Shown: positions 8,016-16,686 of the stretch, piece by piece | How the letters are laid out: each line of letters starts with the position of its first letter | Position numbering within the stretch: position 1 is the first letter of the stretch | Source of the DNA: JAICYJ01 sp963797565 | Lineage (GTDB): Bacteria > Actinomycetota > Thermoleophilia > Gaiellales > JAICJC01 | Length of the DNA stretch: 64,000 nt | Direction: 5' to 3' | NCBI GenBank assembly: GCA_963797565.1 | Contig: CAWCPM010000008.1 | Location: forward strand, 172,310 to 236,309 | Made by a program: the position numbers and the translations under genes | Notes under the pieces: model-generated | Database searches by the model: none | What the model was told of the DNA's origin: nothing | Seen by the model: the letters and a program-made list of their open reading frames with translations, nothing else

Positions 8016-8659
8016 TCTCGGGATACGCCCTGCACGGCCTCGATGCCGCCGACGAGCGGTTGGTGCTCGAGCACGTCGAGACGTGCGAGCGCTGCCGCGT
8101 GCAGCTGCGCGAGATGGAGGCGGTGGCCGCGGCGCTGGCCTTCGCCGCTCCTCAGGCTGAGCCGCCGCCGGAGCTGCGCGACCGGCTGCTGGAGGCGATC
8201 GGCCCGGAGGTGGTGCCCAGCGCGCCGCAGGCACCGCCGCAGCCTCGCGCCCGCTGGTCGTGGTGGCCGCGCGTCTCGGCGGTGGCCGTGCCGGTGCTCG
8301 GACTGGCGGTGATCGCGCTCGCGGTCTGGAACATCTCGCTGCGCAGCGACGTCAACAACGGCGAGGTGCGTTCGGTGGCCCCGATCGCCGACGTGGGCAA
8401 CGTCGTCTCGTTCAGCGGCGGCCAGGCGACTGTGGTCGGCGGGCTGAAGCCGGCGCCTGCCGGTCACACCTACGAGGCCTGGGTGATCCCCAAGGGCGAG
8501 GCCGTGCCGCAGGCGGCGGGCACGTTCGCCGGCGGCAACGACATGTCGTTCACGCTCACGCGCAACGCCTCTGCCGGCGACACGATCGTGATCACCCTCG
8601 AGCCGGGCACCGGCGGCTCGGCGCCGAAGGGTCCGGTCGTGGGCAAGACGTCGATCTAG
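7994..8659 (+). CDS. RskA-family anti-sigma factor
   Basis: 221 aa. The N-terminal cytoplasmic domain has the zinc anti-sigma signature (LEHVETCERCRVQL: H-x3-C-x2-C). A Pro-rich linker leads to one transmembrane helix (VSAVAVPVLGLAVIALAVW, about residues 95-115). The extracellular domain is the RskA beta-rich type (VSFSGGQATVVGGL, TYEAWVIPKG, TIVITLEPG). It should hold the upstream sigma factor inactive until regulated proteolysis. The signal is unknown. Confidence 0.9.
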   Translation: MEHVDELISGYALHGLDAADERLVLEHVETCERCRVQLREMEAVAAALAFAAPQAEPPPELRDRLLEAIGPEVVPSAPQAPPQPRARWSWWPRVSAVAVPVLGLAVIALAVWNISLRSDVNNGEVRSVAPIADVGNVVSFSGGQATVVGGLKPAPAGHTYEAWVIPKGEAVPQAAGTFAGGNDMSFTLTRNASAGDTIVITLEPGTGGSAPKGPVVGKTSI

Positions 8660-8692
8660 CCGGCGTCAGGCTGAAGCCGGACCCTCGAGCTG

Positions 8693-9145
8693 CTAGCGGG
8701 CCAGGAACGCCAGCGTGCCGGCCACGATGCTGGCCGAGATCAGCACGCGCGCGCTGCGGGCAGGGTCGGGCAGGTGCAGCGACACCGAGATCGGCTCGCG
8801 CTTGCGGGCCTGGCGCCGCCGCGTCAGGCGCAGGCGCGCGGCCGCGGACACGCGCTGAGCCGTGGGCGCGAGCAGCTCGTCGACCCGGAACGGCCCGTGC
8901 GGATCCTGGTCGTGGCCGTGGTCGAGGCAGGTGAATCCGGTTCGCGACTCGGCCACCTCACCCAGGCAGCGGGGGCAGGCCTGAGCGGCCGGCTGGAACG
9001 GCTGCCAGCGGCGACGGCCGCAACGCCGCCGGTCGGCGGTGGTCAGGAGCTGGTGGGCCTTCCACGTCCCGTGCTCATCGCACGTGCCCGCGCGTGCCGG
9101 CCGGATGCAGACCGGGCACAGGTGACCCCGCGCAGCCAACCTCAA
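8693..9145 (-). CDS. zinc-ribbon protein with C-terminal membrane helix
   Basis: 150 aa. Two CxxC units are seen, each followed by a Cys-His pair: CPVC...CDEHG near residue 10 and CPRC...CLDHGHD near residue 75. They suggest two zinc ribbons. A basic linker (RLRLTRRRQARKRE) precedes one C-terminal hydrophobic helix (ARVLISASIVAGTLAFLAR), so it is a tail-anchored membrane protein with a cytoplasmic zinc domain. The start overlaps the end of asd by 4 bp. No family is recognised. Confidence 0.65.
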   Translation of the reverse strand: MRLAARGHLCPVCIRPARAGTCDEHGTWKAHQLLTTADRRRCGRRRWQPFQPAAQACPRCLGEVAESRTGFTCLDHGHDQDPHGPFRVDELLAPTAQRVSAAARLRLTRRRQARKREPISVSLHLPDPARSARVLISASIVAGTLAFLAR

Positions 9146-10179
9146 GCCACGCGCTCCTGCTGGGGGACATGGATCAGGTTACGCTGCACGAGCAGCTCGG
9201 CGATCTGCACGCCGTTCAGCGCAGCTCCCTTGCGCAGGTTGTCGGCGACCACCCACAGCGCCAGCCCGTTGCGGCGCGACCGGTCCTCGCGGATGCGGCC
9301 GACCAGCACGTCGTCGCCGCCGGCGGCTTCGCTGGGCATGGGATAGCCGGCTGCGGAAGGGTCGTCCACCACGCGGACGCCGGGCGCGGCTTCCAGCAGC
9401 TGCCGTGCGTCGTCGGCGGTCAGCGGCCGCTCGGTCTCGACCCAGACCGCCTCCGAGTGCGAGCGCCAGACCGGCACCCGCACGCACGTGGCGCTGATGC
9501 CGATGCTGTCGTCCCCCAGGATCTTGTGGGTCTCCCTGATCAGCTTGGTCTCCTCGAAGGTGTCGGGCCCGTCGAAGGCGTCGCAGTGCGGCAGCACGTT
9601 GAACGCGATCGGGTGAGGGTACACCGTCGCCTGGACATCGCCACCCCGTAGCACCGCCTCCGACTGCGTGCGCAGCTCCTCCATGGCCTGCTTGCCGGTG
9701 CCGGACACGGCCTGGTAGGTGGCGATCGTGAGGCTGCGGATGCGGGCCTGGTCGTGAAGCGGCTTCAGCGCCACCACCAGCTGGATGGTGGAGCAGTTGG
9801 GGTTGGAGATGATGCCGCGGTGGCCCTCGATCGCCTCCGGGTTCACCTCGGGCACGATCAGCGGCACCTGCGGGTCCATCCGGAAGGCGCTGGACTTGTC
9901 GATCACCATGCAGCCGCGCTTCACAGCCTCCGGCGCATAGCGCTTGGAGGTGCCCCCGCCGGCCGAGAACAGGGCCAGGTCGAAGCCTGCCAGCGAGTCG
10001 TCGGTCAGCTCGCGCACCTCCAGCTGCTCTCCGGCGAAGCCGACCCGGCTGCCGGCGGAACGGGCGGAGGCGAACGGCACCACCTCGGAGGCCGGGAACC
10101 CGCGCTCGGCCAGGATCGCCAGCACCTCGGGACCGACTGCGCCGGTCGCCCCCACCACGGCCACGCGCGGATCAGGCAT
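9142..10179 (-). CDS. asd: aspartate-semialdehyde dehydrogenase
   Basis: 345 aa. It reduces aspartyl phosphate to aspartate semialdehyde with NADPH, feeding lysine, diaminopimelate, threonine and methionine synthesis. The N-terminus has the Rossmann motif VVGATGAVG. The catalytic cysteine lies in SNPNCSTIQL, and the later histidine in RVPVWRSHSEAVWVE. Length matches the family. It overlaps the end of lysC by 8 bp and forms the usual lysC-asd operon. Confidence 0.95.
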   Translation of the reverse strand: MPDPRVAVVGATGAVGPEVLAILAERGFPASEVVPFASARSAGSRVGFAGEQLEVRELTDDSLAGFDLALFSAGGGTSKRYAPEAVKRGCMVIDKSSAFRMDPQVPLIVPEVNPEAIEGHRGIISNPNCSTIQLVVALKPLHDQARIRSLTIATYQAVSGTGKQAMEELRTQSEAVLRGGDVQATVYPHPIAFNVLPHCDAFDGPDTFEETKLIRETHKILGDDSIGISATCVRVPVWRSHSEAVWVETERPLTADDARQLLEAAPGVRVVDDPSAAGYPMPSEAAGGDDVLVGRIREDRSRRNGLALWVVADNLRKGAALNGVQIAELLVQRNLIHVPQQERVA

Positions 10180-11434
10180 GCGCCGCCCCGCTCTGGGCCA
10201 GCTCCAGCTCGACCTGGAACGCGTCGTGCAGCGCGAGCACCGCCTCGTCCACCTTGTCGCGGGCGATCACGCAGGACACCTTGATCGGGGAGGTGGCGAT
10301 CATGCGCACGTTGATGCCGTGCTCGGCAAGCGTCTGGAACATGCGCGCGGCCACCCCCGGATGGCTCTTCATGCCGGCCCCGATCATGCTGATCTTGCCG
10401 GCGGTGTCGTCCACGCCCCAGTGCAGCCCCAGCTCACGGCAGAGCCCCTCGATGGTGTCGGTCATCAGCGGCAGGTCGTCGCGCGGGATCGAGAACGTGA
10501 CGTCGGCGTCACCGTGGGTGACGGCGTTCTGGATGATCGTGTCGACGTTGATCCCGGCGGCGGCCACGGCGTTGAAGATGCCGGCGGCGGTGCCTGGCTT
10601 GTCGGGCACGTCGGTCAGCGTCACGTACGCCTCGTCGACGGTGTGGGTGATGCCGGAGATGATCGCGTCTTCCATGCTCGGGTCCTCCCGTATCCAGGTC
10701 CCCTCCGCGCCGGAGAAGGTCGAACGAACGTGGATCGGAACGCCGTGGTTGCGGGCGAACTCCACCGATCGTAGCTGCAGCACGCGGGCGCCTGATCCGG
10801 CCATCTCGAGCATCTCCAGCGGCGACACCCGGGTCAGCTTGCGCGCGTCCGGCACGATCCGCGGGTCGGCGGTGTACACGCCCTCGACGTCGGTGTAGAT
10901 CTCGCAGTCGCCGCCCAGAGCCGCCGCCAGCGCGACGGCGGTCAGGTCGGATGCGCCGCGCCCCAGCGTGGTCACGTCGTAGGCGGTGGACACGCCCTGG
11001 AAGCCGGCCACCAGCACGATCATGCCCGCCTCCAGCCCTTCCTTGATGCGCTTCGGCCGGATGTCCACGATCTTCGCGTTCGTGTGCCGGGTGTCGGTGA
11101 CGATGCCGGCCTGCGACCCGGTCAGCGACACCGCCCGGTGACCCATGTCCTCGATCGCCATCGCGCAGAGGGCGGCCGTGATGCGCTCTCCCGTGGAGAG
11201 CAGCATGTCCATCTCGCGCGGATGCGGGCGCGGCGACACCTCGGCCGCCAGCGCGGCCAGCGTGTCGGTGGTCTCGCCCATGGCCGATACCACGCCGACG
11301 GTCGGCCGGCCGGTCTCGTGGGTCGCGACCATACGCCGGGCGACGTTGCGGATCTTGTCGGTGTCGGCAACGGAGGTGCCGCCGAACTTCATCACGTTGA
11401 CGCGCCCGACCTGTGCGGATGCAGGGTCTTTCAC
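10172..11434 (-). CDS. lysC: aspartate kinase
   Basis: 420 aa. It phosphorylates aspartate, the first step of the aspartate pathway. The kinase domain starts VMKFGGTSVAD and includes LTGSQAGIVTD and TTLGRGASDLTAVALAAALG. Two ACT domains follow from about residue 265 (VTLTDVPDKPGTAAGIFNAVA; MIGAGMKSHPGVAARMFQTLA) and should bind the feedback inhibitors lysine and/or threonine. The GTG start at 11434 has a -10 box 6 nt upstream. Internal starts that make a separate regulatory subunit are known in actinobacteria but cannot be judged here. Confidence 0.95.
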   Translation of the reverse strand: MKDPASAQVGRVNVMKFGGTSVADTDKIRNVARRMVATHETGRPTVGVVSAMGETTDTLAALAAEVSPRPHPREMDMLLSTGERITAALCAMAIEDMGHRAVSLTGSQAGIVTDTRHTNAKIVDIRPKRIKEGLEAGMIVLVAGFQGVSTAYDVTTLGRGASDLTAVALAAALGGDCEIYTDVEGVYTADPRIVPDARKLTRVSPLEMLEMAGSGARVLQLRSVEFARNHGVPIHVRSTFSGAEGTWIREDPSMEDAIISGITHTVDEAYVTLTDVPDKPGTAAGIFNAVAAAGINVDTIIQNAVTHGDADVTFSIPRDDLPLMTDTIEGLCRELGLHWGVDDTAGKISMIGAGMKSHPGVAARMFQTLAEHGINVRMIATSPIKVSCVIARDKVDEAVLALHDAFQVELELAQSGAAHA

Positions 11435-11440
11435 GCGTGC

Positions 11441-11446
11441 AGTGTA
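11441..11446 (-). promoter_or_regulatory. -10 box of lysC
   Basis: Minus-strand TACACT, 6 nt before the GTG start at 11434; leaderless. Confidence 0.55.
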
Positions 11447-11458
11447 AAGGGGGGTGTC

Positions 11459-12817
11459 CTAGGACATGGTCGCCAGGATGCCCGTCAGATCGGACACCGT
11501 GGTGCGCGGGTTGATGATCGCAAACCGCGTGCAGGGCTCGCCCTGGTGCGTCGTGGGGGTGACGAACGCGTAGCCCTGGTCGAGCAGCCGCTGCGTCCAG
11601 GCGGCGTAGTCCTCGGCCGTCCACCCGACCCGCTTGAAGGTGAGCACGGTCAGGTCGGGCTCGACCAGCAGCTCCAGGTACGGGCGGCTGCGGATCTCTT
11701 CGGCGCCGCGGCGCGCCACCTGCAGCGTCGACTCGATCGCGTCGCGGTAGCTGTCGCTGCCGTGCATGGCCAGCGAGAACCAGAACGGCAGCCCGCGGGC
11801 GCGGCGGGACAGGTGCACGCCGTAGTCGGACGGGTTCCACTCGCCGGCGTTGTTGATCGGGTCGAGGTAGCCGGCGTGCTGCGTGTGCGCGCGGCGCGCC
11901 ACCTCGGGGTCGCGGTAGACCAGCGCGCAGCAGTCGAACGGGCCGAACAGCCACTTGTGCGGGTCGACGATGAAGCTGTCGGCGTGCTCGATGCCGGTGA
12001 ACAGGTGGCGCACCGAGGGGGCGGCCAGGGCGGCACCGCCGTACGCGCCGTCGACATGGAACCAGAGCCCGTACTCGCGGCAGACCTCGGCGATGCCGGC
12101 CAGGTCGTCGACGATGCCGAGGTTGGTGGTGCCGGCCGTGGCGACGGCCGCGAACACCCCGTCGGTGCCCTCGCGCACCAGCGCCTCGCGCAGCGCTGGG
12201 CCCGTCATGCGGCCGCGCTCGTCGGCTTGAACGAACAGCGGGTCGACGTCCATCACGTCGCGAAGCGCATAGACAACGGAGCTGTGGGTCTGGTCGGTGA
12301 CGGCCGCCCGCAGCCGCGGCGGCAGTGCGACGCCGAGCCGCTCGCGAATGCGCTGCCGCGCCGCCACCAGCGCCGACAGGTTGCCGACCGTGCCGCCCTG
12401 CACGAAGCAGCCGCCGGCCTCGGCCGGCATGCCCACCAGGTCGGCGATCCAGCGCAACGCCTGGTTCTCGGCGTAGACGGCGCCTGAGCTCTCCAGCCAG
12501 CTGCCGCCGTAGAGCGACGAGACGCTCAGCACCAGGTCAAACAGTGTCGCCGCCTCGGTCGGGGCGCCGGGGATGAAGGCCAGGTAGCGGGGATGGTCGA
12601 CCGACATCGTGGCCGGGGCCAGCGCGTCGGTCCAGACGCGCAGCGCCTGCTCGCCGCCCAGGCCGGACGCCGTGATCGTCTGACCGGCCCGCCGCCACAG
12701 CTCCTGCGCGTCCACCGGCCCGTCCAGCGGCGCGTCCATCCGCAGCCGGTCGAGGGCGATGCGCATCATCGACTGGGCCAGCGCCTCGGTCTCCTGCGAG
12801 TAGCGGTGCATGTCCAT
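11459..12817 (-). CDS. pyridoxal-phosphate-dependent group II decarboxylase
   Basis: 452 aa. The fold-type I PLP decarboxylase family (glutamate, aromatic amino acid and tyrosine decarboxylases) is shown by HPRYLAFIPGAPT, GCFVQGGTVGNLSAL, the stacking His in DQTHSSV, the Asp contacting PLP in WFHVDGAYGG, and the Schiff-base lysine in VDPHKWLFGPFDC. The substrate cannot be fixed; aromatic L-amino acids are most likely for this subgroup. A TAGAGT -10 box lies 8 nt before the ATG. Confidence 0.85.
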   Translation of the reverse strand: MDMHRYSQETEALAQSMMRIALDRLRMDAPLDGPVDAQELWRRAGQTITASGLGGEQALRVWTDALAPATMSVDHPRYLAFIPGAPTEAATLFDLVLSVSSLYGGSWLESSGAVYAENQALRWIADLVGMPAEAGGCFVQGGTVGNLSALVAARQRIRERLGVALPPRLRAAVTDQTHSSVVYALRDVMDVDPLFVQADERGRMTGPALREALVREGTDGVFAAVATAGTTNLGIVDDLAGIAEVCREYGLWFHVDGAYGGAALAAPSVRHLFTGIEHADSFIVDPHKWLFGPFDCCALVYRDPEVARRAHTQHAGYLDPINNAGEWNPSDYGVHLSRRARGLPFWFSLAMHGSDSYRDAIESTLQVARRGAEEIRSRPYLELLVEPDLTVLTFKRVGWTAEDYAAWTQRLLDQGYAFVTPTTHQGEPCTRFAIINPRTTVSDLTGILATMS

Positions 12818-12825
12818 GGCTGCGC

Positions 12826-12831
12826 ACTCTA
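12826..12831 (-). promoter_or_regulatory. -10 box of the decarboxylase gene
   Basis: Minus-strand TAGAGT, 8 nt before the ATG at 12817. Confidence 0.5.
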
Positions 12832-12871
12832 CGGCGTCGGAGAAGGGTCTGACTTCAGTCTTGCCCGTACC

Positions 12872-13462
12872 TCACATCTCGCGGCGGCCGCTGAACGCGC
12901 GGCCCAGGGTGACCTCGTCGGCGTACTCGAGGTCGCCGCCCACCGGCAGCCCGCTGGCCAGCCGCGTCACCCGGCAGCGACCGCGCAGCCGGTCGGCGAT
13001 GTAGACGGCGGTGGCCTCGCCGGTCATCGTCGGGTTGGTCGCGAGCACCACCTCGACCGCACCGTTCGCCTCCACCCGACGCAGCAGCTCGGCGATCCGG
13101 AGGTGCTCGGGGTCGACGCCGTCGATCGGCGACAACGCGCCGCCCAGCACGTGGTAGACGCCGCGATACTCGTGGGTGCGCTCGACCGCCACCACGTCGC
13201 TCGGGTCCTCGACCACGCAGATCACGGTGCGGTCGCGCCGCGCATCCGCGCAGATCGAGCAGAGCGGCCCCTCCGCGAGGTTGAAGCACTCCTCGCAGAA
13301 TCCGATCTTCTCCTTCACCTCGCGGATCGCGTCGGCCAGCGCCAGCGCCTGATCGGGCGTCGAGCGCAGGATGAAGAAGGCCAGCCGCTGGGCCGTGCGC
13401 CGGCCGATGCCGGGCAGGCGGGCCAGCTGCGTGATCAGGTTCTCGACTGCGGGTGAGTACAC
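12872..13462 (-). CDS. recR: recombination mediator RecR
   Basis: 196 aa. It helps RecF and RecO load RecA at gaps. Seen in order: helix-hairpin-helix (LARLPGIGRRTAQRLAF), a zinc finger with CEECFNL...CSIC (four cysteines), the Toprim domain (ICVVEDPSDVVAVERT, YHVLGGALSP) and the C-terminal GLPVGGDLEYADEVTLGRA. Length matches the family. It follows ybaB by 10 bp in the conserved dnaX-ybaB-recR operon. The start is GTG. Confidence 0.95.
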   Translation of the reverse strand: MYSPAVENLITQLARLPGIGRRTAQRLAFFILRSTPDQALALADAIREVKEKIGFCEECFNLAEGPLCSICADARRDRTVICVVEDPSDVVAVERTHEYRGVYHVLGGALSPIDGVDPEHLRIAELLRRVEANGAVEVVLATNPTMTGEATAVYIADRLRGRCRVTRLASGLPVGGDLEYADEVTLGRAFSGRREM

Positions 13463-13472
13463 CCTGGGGAGG

Positions 13473-13787
13473 CTACATACCCGGGAGGCCGAGCCCGCCC
13501 ATCTGCCCCATCATCTTCTGCTGCTGCAGCTGCTGGGCCGCGCTGATGGCGCCGTTCACGGCCGACACGAGCAGATCCTGAAGCATCTCCGGATCGTCAG
13601 GATCGATCGCCTCGGGCTTGATCGTGATGTCGGCCACCTCGAGCGCTCCCGACACCTTCACCGTCACCGCTCCGCCGCCGGCGGAGTGCTCGACGTAGGC
13701 CGTCTTCAGCTCCTCCTGCGCCTTCTCCATCTGCGCCTGCATCTGTCCCAGCTGCGCCATCATCTTGTTCGGGTCCATCTTGGTCAA
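13473..13787 (-). CDS. ybaB: YbaB/EbfC nucleoid-associated protein
   Basis: 104 aa. A small dimeric DNA-binding protein: N-terminal helix rich in Met and Gln (MMAQLGQMQAQMEKAQEEL), beta hairpin VEHSAGGGAVTVKVSG, and C-terminal AINGAISAAQQL-like helix. It probably coats DNA near recR/dnaX functions. A TTG start at 13787 has AAGGAG 7 nt upstream; the alternative ATG is three codons in. Confidence 0.92.
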   Translation of the reverse strand: MTKMDPNKMMAQLGQMQAQMEKAQEELKTAYVEHSAGGGAVTVKVSGALEVADITIKPEAIDPDDPEMLQDLLVSAVNGAISAAQQLQQQKMMGQMGGLGLPGM

Positions 13788-13802
13788 CGCCTTGCTCCTT
13801 GG

Positions 13803-15509
13803 TCAGACCTCATGTGCGTCGAACTCCTCCGTGAGGCGCGAGACCAGCTCGTCCTCGGTCACCTGCGCGGCCGGTGCGGCCGCCACCTCGGGTGCGTCCT
13901 GCGCGTCCTCGGCGCCCAGCACCTCGAACCGCACGCGCGGGCTGCCGCCGAGCGCCTGCCCGACCACGTCGCTGATCGTCTGCAGGTTCTGGGGCGCCTC
14001 GATGATGCTCTTGGCGAACGCCTTCGATGCGGTCAGTCCCAGCACCAGGGTGCCGTCCTCGTAGGAGACCGGGCGGGCGGACTGCACCAGGGAGTGCAGC
14101 GGCACCGAGCGGCGCCCGATCTCGGGCACGATCGCCTCCGACCAGCGCGCGCTCACCTCGTCCAGAGTGGCCGGCTCGGCCACCGCGGTGGCGACCGGCG
14201 CGGCCGCAGCCTGTGGCTCCGGCTCCGGCTCCGGCTCCGGCTCGGGCGCGGGGTCGGGGTCGGGGTCGGCTGACGGTGCGGGATCAGGATCGGGCGGCGG
14301 GGCCGGAGCAGCGGCTGCGACCGCCGGGGCCGGCGCGGCCGCCTGCGGCGGCTTCGGGGGCGCGGGCGACGCGCCGTTCGACTCCAGCTGCGACAGACGC
14401 TGGTCGAGCGCCTCCAGCGCCAGCTCGTTGGCCGGGCGCGACACCTTGACCAGCGCCAGCTCCAGCGGCAGTCGCGGGTCGCCGCCCTCCTTGACGTCGT
14501 CGACGACGGTGCGCAGCAGGTCGATCAGGCGCACCACCGCACGCGGCGTGACCGCCTCGGCCTGCTCGCGCATGCGCTCCTGCTCGTGGTCGGACAGCCC
14601 CAGGTCGAGCGGCGGCTGGCCCAGCTGCTGGGTCAGGAACAGGCCCCGCAGGTGCCCGAGCAGGCCGGTCGTGAACGAGGCCAGGTCGGTACCCGACTCG
14701 GCCAGGTCGTCCACCAGCCGCAGGAGGCCGGCGGCGTCGCCCGCCCCGATCAGGTCGATCGCGTCGAACAGCGACGCCTCGTCGGCGGTGCCGAGCAGCG
14801 CGCGCACGTCCTCCGCGCCGATGGCGGCGCTCTGAGCGGTGGACAGCTGGTCGAGGATGGTGACGCCGTCGCGGAAGCTGCCGCCGGCGGCACGGGCCAC
14901 CAGCTGCACGGCGGCGTCGTCGATCTCGATTCCCTCGGCCGTCGCGATCCGGCGCACCACCTCGGAGATCTCGCCCAGCCCCGGCCGCTGGAACACGAAC
15001 CGCTGGCAGCGGCTGCGGATGGTCGGCAGCATCGCCTGCAGCTCGGTCGTGCAGAGCACGAACACGACGTGGTCGGGCGGCTCCTCGAGCGTCTTCAGGA
15101 CGGCGTTCGAGGCCTCCTTGGTGAGCATGTGGGCCTCGTCCACGATGTAGACCTTCATGCGGCCGCGGGCGGGCCGCAGCGCCACCCGGTCGCGGATCTC
15201 GCGGATGTCGTCGATGCCGCGGTGGCTGGCCGCGTCCATCTCGATCACGTCGATGGAGGTGGCGTCGTGGATGCTGCGGCACGACTCGCAGACCAGGCAG
15301 GGCGTGACCGTCGGCCCCTGCTCGCAGTTGATCGACTTGGCCAGGATCTTGGCCATGGAGGTCTTGCCGGTGCCGCGCGGGCCGGCGAACAGGTAGGCGT
15401 GCGCGACCCGGTCGAGCTCGACGGCGTTTCGCAGCGTCTGCACCACGTGCGCCTGCCCGACCACCTGGCCGAAGTCCTGCGGTCGATGGGTGCGGTAGAG
15501 AGCTGACAC
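13803..15509 (-). CDS. dnaX: DNA polymerase III subunit gamma/tau
   Basis: 568 aa clamp-loader ATPase. Seen: Walker A (AGPRGTGKTSMAKI), a four-cysteine zinc module (CEQGPTVTPCLVCESC), Walker B (VYIVDEAHML), sensor 1 (LCTTE) and the arginine finger segment (IRSRCQRF). After the core a long Pro/Ala/Glu linker (about residues 385-450, including a PEPEPEPEPE run) joins a C-terminal domain that would bind other polymerase subunits. No slippery A-rich frameshift site for a short gamma form is visible. A -10 box lies 7 nt before the GTG start. Confidence 0.95.
   Translation of the reverse strand: MSALYRTHRPQDFGQVVGQAHVVQTLRNAVELDRVAHAYLFAGPRGTGKTSMAKILAKSINCEQGPTVTPCLVCESCRSIHDATSIDVIEMDAASHRGIDDIREIRDRVALRPARGRMKVYIVDEAHMLTKEASNAVLKTLEEPPDHVVFVLCTTELQAMLPTIRSRCQRFVFQRPGLGEISEVVRRIATAEGIEIDDAAVQLVARAAGGSFRDGVTILDQLSTAQSAAIGAEDVRALLGTADEASLFDAIDLIGAGDAAGLLRLVDDLAESGTDLASFTTGLLGHLRGLFLTQQLGQPPLDLGLSDHEQERMREQAEAVTPRAVVRLIDLLRTVVDDVKEGGDPRLPLELALVKVSRPANELALEALDQRLSQLESNGASPAPPKPPQAAAPAPAVAAAAPAPPPDPDPAPSADPDPDPAPEPEPEPEPEPQAAAAPVATAVAEPATLDEVSARWSEAIVPEIGRRSVPLHSLVQSARPVSYEDGTLVLGLTASKAFAKSIIEAPQNLQTISDVVGQALGGSPRVRFEVLGAEDAQDAPEVAAAPAAQVTEDELVSRLTEEFDAHEV
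14215..14244. repeat. hexanucleotide repeat in the dnaX linker
   Basis: Four copies of GGCTCC and one GGCTCG in a row (plus strand) encode the Pro-Glu repeat of DnaX. It is a likely site of length variation between strains. Confidence 0.8.
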
Positions 15510-15516
15510 GTTCCGA

Positions 15517-15522
15517 AGCTTA
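15517..15522 (-). promoter_or_regulatory. -10 box of dnaX
   Basis: Minus-strand TAAGCT, 7 nt before the GTG at 15509. The perfect 12-bp palindrome CCCCGCGCGGGG (15530-15541) lies just upstream and may end SRP RNA transcription or bind a regulator. Confidence 0.5.
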
Positions 15523-15607
15523 GAGGGATCCCCGCGCGGGGTTAAAAGCGACCGTGCACCCGCCTTCGAAGTGACGCACCCGGACGGTGTCAGTGACGCT
15601 GGCTCCT

Positions 15608-15702
15608 TCCAGGCTGACCCACGGCACCCGGGTGACGTTGCTTAGCGCTGCTTCCTTCCGGACCTGACGCGGTTCGCAAGCCTCCGTTGCGTGGGACCTG
15701 GC
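15608..15702 (-). ncRNA. ffs: signal recognition particle RNA (4.5S type)
   Basis: The minus strand carries the invariant SRP domain IV core GTCAGGTCCGGAAGGAAGCAG at about 15647-15667. Flanks pair into the long hairpin: CCAGGTCCCACG at the 5' side with CGTGGGTCAGCCTGG at the 3' side. Ends are approximate. The RNA binds Ffh and targets membrane proteins. Its place upstream of dnaX is typical of actinobacteria. The rest of the roughly 325-bp gap (15510-15834) shows no gene. Confidence 0.9.
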
Positions 15703-15834
15703 GATCAACACCGAACGCACAGACCCTGATTCCGAACACGCTACCCCTCTGGGCGGGAATTCGGCCCGGCTAGAGCGGATTGCCGGTACAGGGAACCGCT
15801 ATCTCCCCGCTTAGCACGGTCGCGCAGGATGCTA

Positions 15835-16266
15835 TCAGCTTGCCGGTGCGGCCCGCTCCTCCGCCTCGCGGAGACGGCGGGCCAGGATCTTCGCGACCTT
15901 GACGGCGATCTGCGGATGCTGCTCGAGCAGCGGCGTGAACTGCCAGGAGGTGAGGCCGAACGCGCGCACGGGAGACTCGGCGATCACCGACGCCGTGCGG
16001 CGGCCGCCGCTCTCGTCCAGCAGCGCCACCTCACCAAACGATGCGCCCGGGCCCAGCGTGCCGCGGCGCTCTCCGTGCGCCTCGACGCGAGCGGTGCCCT
16101 CCGCGATCACAAAGAATCCGATGCCGCCCTCGCCCTCGCCCACGATCACGTCGCCCGTGTCGTAGCGGCGCTCCTTCGCTGCGTTGGCCACCGCCGCGAG
16201 CTCCCGCTCCGGTAGGCCGTCGAAGAGCGGTACTCGTCCCAGGATCTCGATGCGCTCGTCTGCCAT
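15835..16266 (-). CDS. cyclic nucleotide-binding domain protein
   Basis: 143 aa, a single cNMP-binding domain: LGRVPLFDGLPERELAAVA, DVIVGEGEGGIGFFVIAEG, the phosphate-binding cassette GPGASFGEVALLDESGGRRTASV with its Glu and Arg, and a C-terminal helix. There is no DNA-binding domain, so it is a sensor subunit or partner protein rather than a Crp regulator. The ATG at 16266 has a good site (GAGGAG); an in-frame upstream start is less likely. Confidence 0.85.
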   Translation of the reverse strand: MADERIEILGRVPLFDGLPERELAAVANAAKERRYDTGDVIVGEGEGGIGFFVIAEGTARVEAHGERRGTLGPGASFGEVALLDESGGRRTASVIAESPVRAFGLTSWQFTPLLEQHPQIAVKVAKILARRLREAEERAAPAS

Positions 16267-16358
16267 GCCACTCCTCTCTTTGCGGGCGGAGCGCATAGTA
16301 CAGCGGACTGGACACCCGGGAGCAAGGGACTGCGATGCGATGTCATACTTGGGTCACG

Positions 16359-16448
16359 GGAGAGGTGTCCGAGTTGGCTTAAGGAGCGCGACTGGAAATC
16401 GCGTAACGGGGGATTCCTCGTTCGCGGGTTCGAATCCCGCCCTCTCCG
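16359..16448 (+). tRNA. tRNA-Ser (GGA)
   Basis: A 90-nt class II tRNA. The acceptor stem is GGAGAGG/CCTCTCC with discriminator G. The anticodon stem-loop CGCGA-CTGGAAA-TCGCG gives anticodon GGA. A long variable arm (GGGGGATTCCTC region) and T-loop GTTCGAATC are present. The CCA end is not encoded. Confidence 0.95.
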
Positions 16449-16551
16449 TTTGCAGGTGCGCCCGGGCCAGGGTTGAGGCTCGCGGGTAAGGGTATGAGAG
16501 GGGCCGGGTTTCGGCAGCGGGTGGGCTGTGACCGGGACGGCGGTGGAACGC

Positions 16552-16685
16552 AGGTGCCGGGCACCGTCGTACACACGTTACCCGGGCGTGACCTCGTCGT
16601 GACGGGCGCCTGATACAGAGGTGCCGGGCACCGTCGTATCAGCCGTGACGCTGGCGTGACCGCGCCGTGACAGGCCGGCCGGCTG
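16552..16685. repeat. two 67-bp tandem repeats with a palindromic head
   Basis: AGGTGCCGGGCACCGTCGTA occurs at 16552-16571 and again at 16619-16638, exactly 67 bp apart. Each copy is followed by a looser shared part containing GCGTGACC and CGTGAC. The head includes the palindrome GGTGCCGGGCACC. The second copy ends next to the kup stop codon. The segment 16449-16551 before it shows no gene. Confidence 0.8.
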
Positions 16686-16686
16686 C

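Noticed and set aside
14215..14244. Short tandem repeat as a possible CRISPR or VNTR locus
   Set aside because: It encodes the Pro-Glu linker of DnaX in frame, with no spacers.
13803..15509. Programmed frameshift in dnaX
   Set aside because: No A-rich slippery sequence is visible and the frame is complete to a normal C-terminus.
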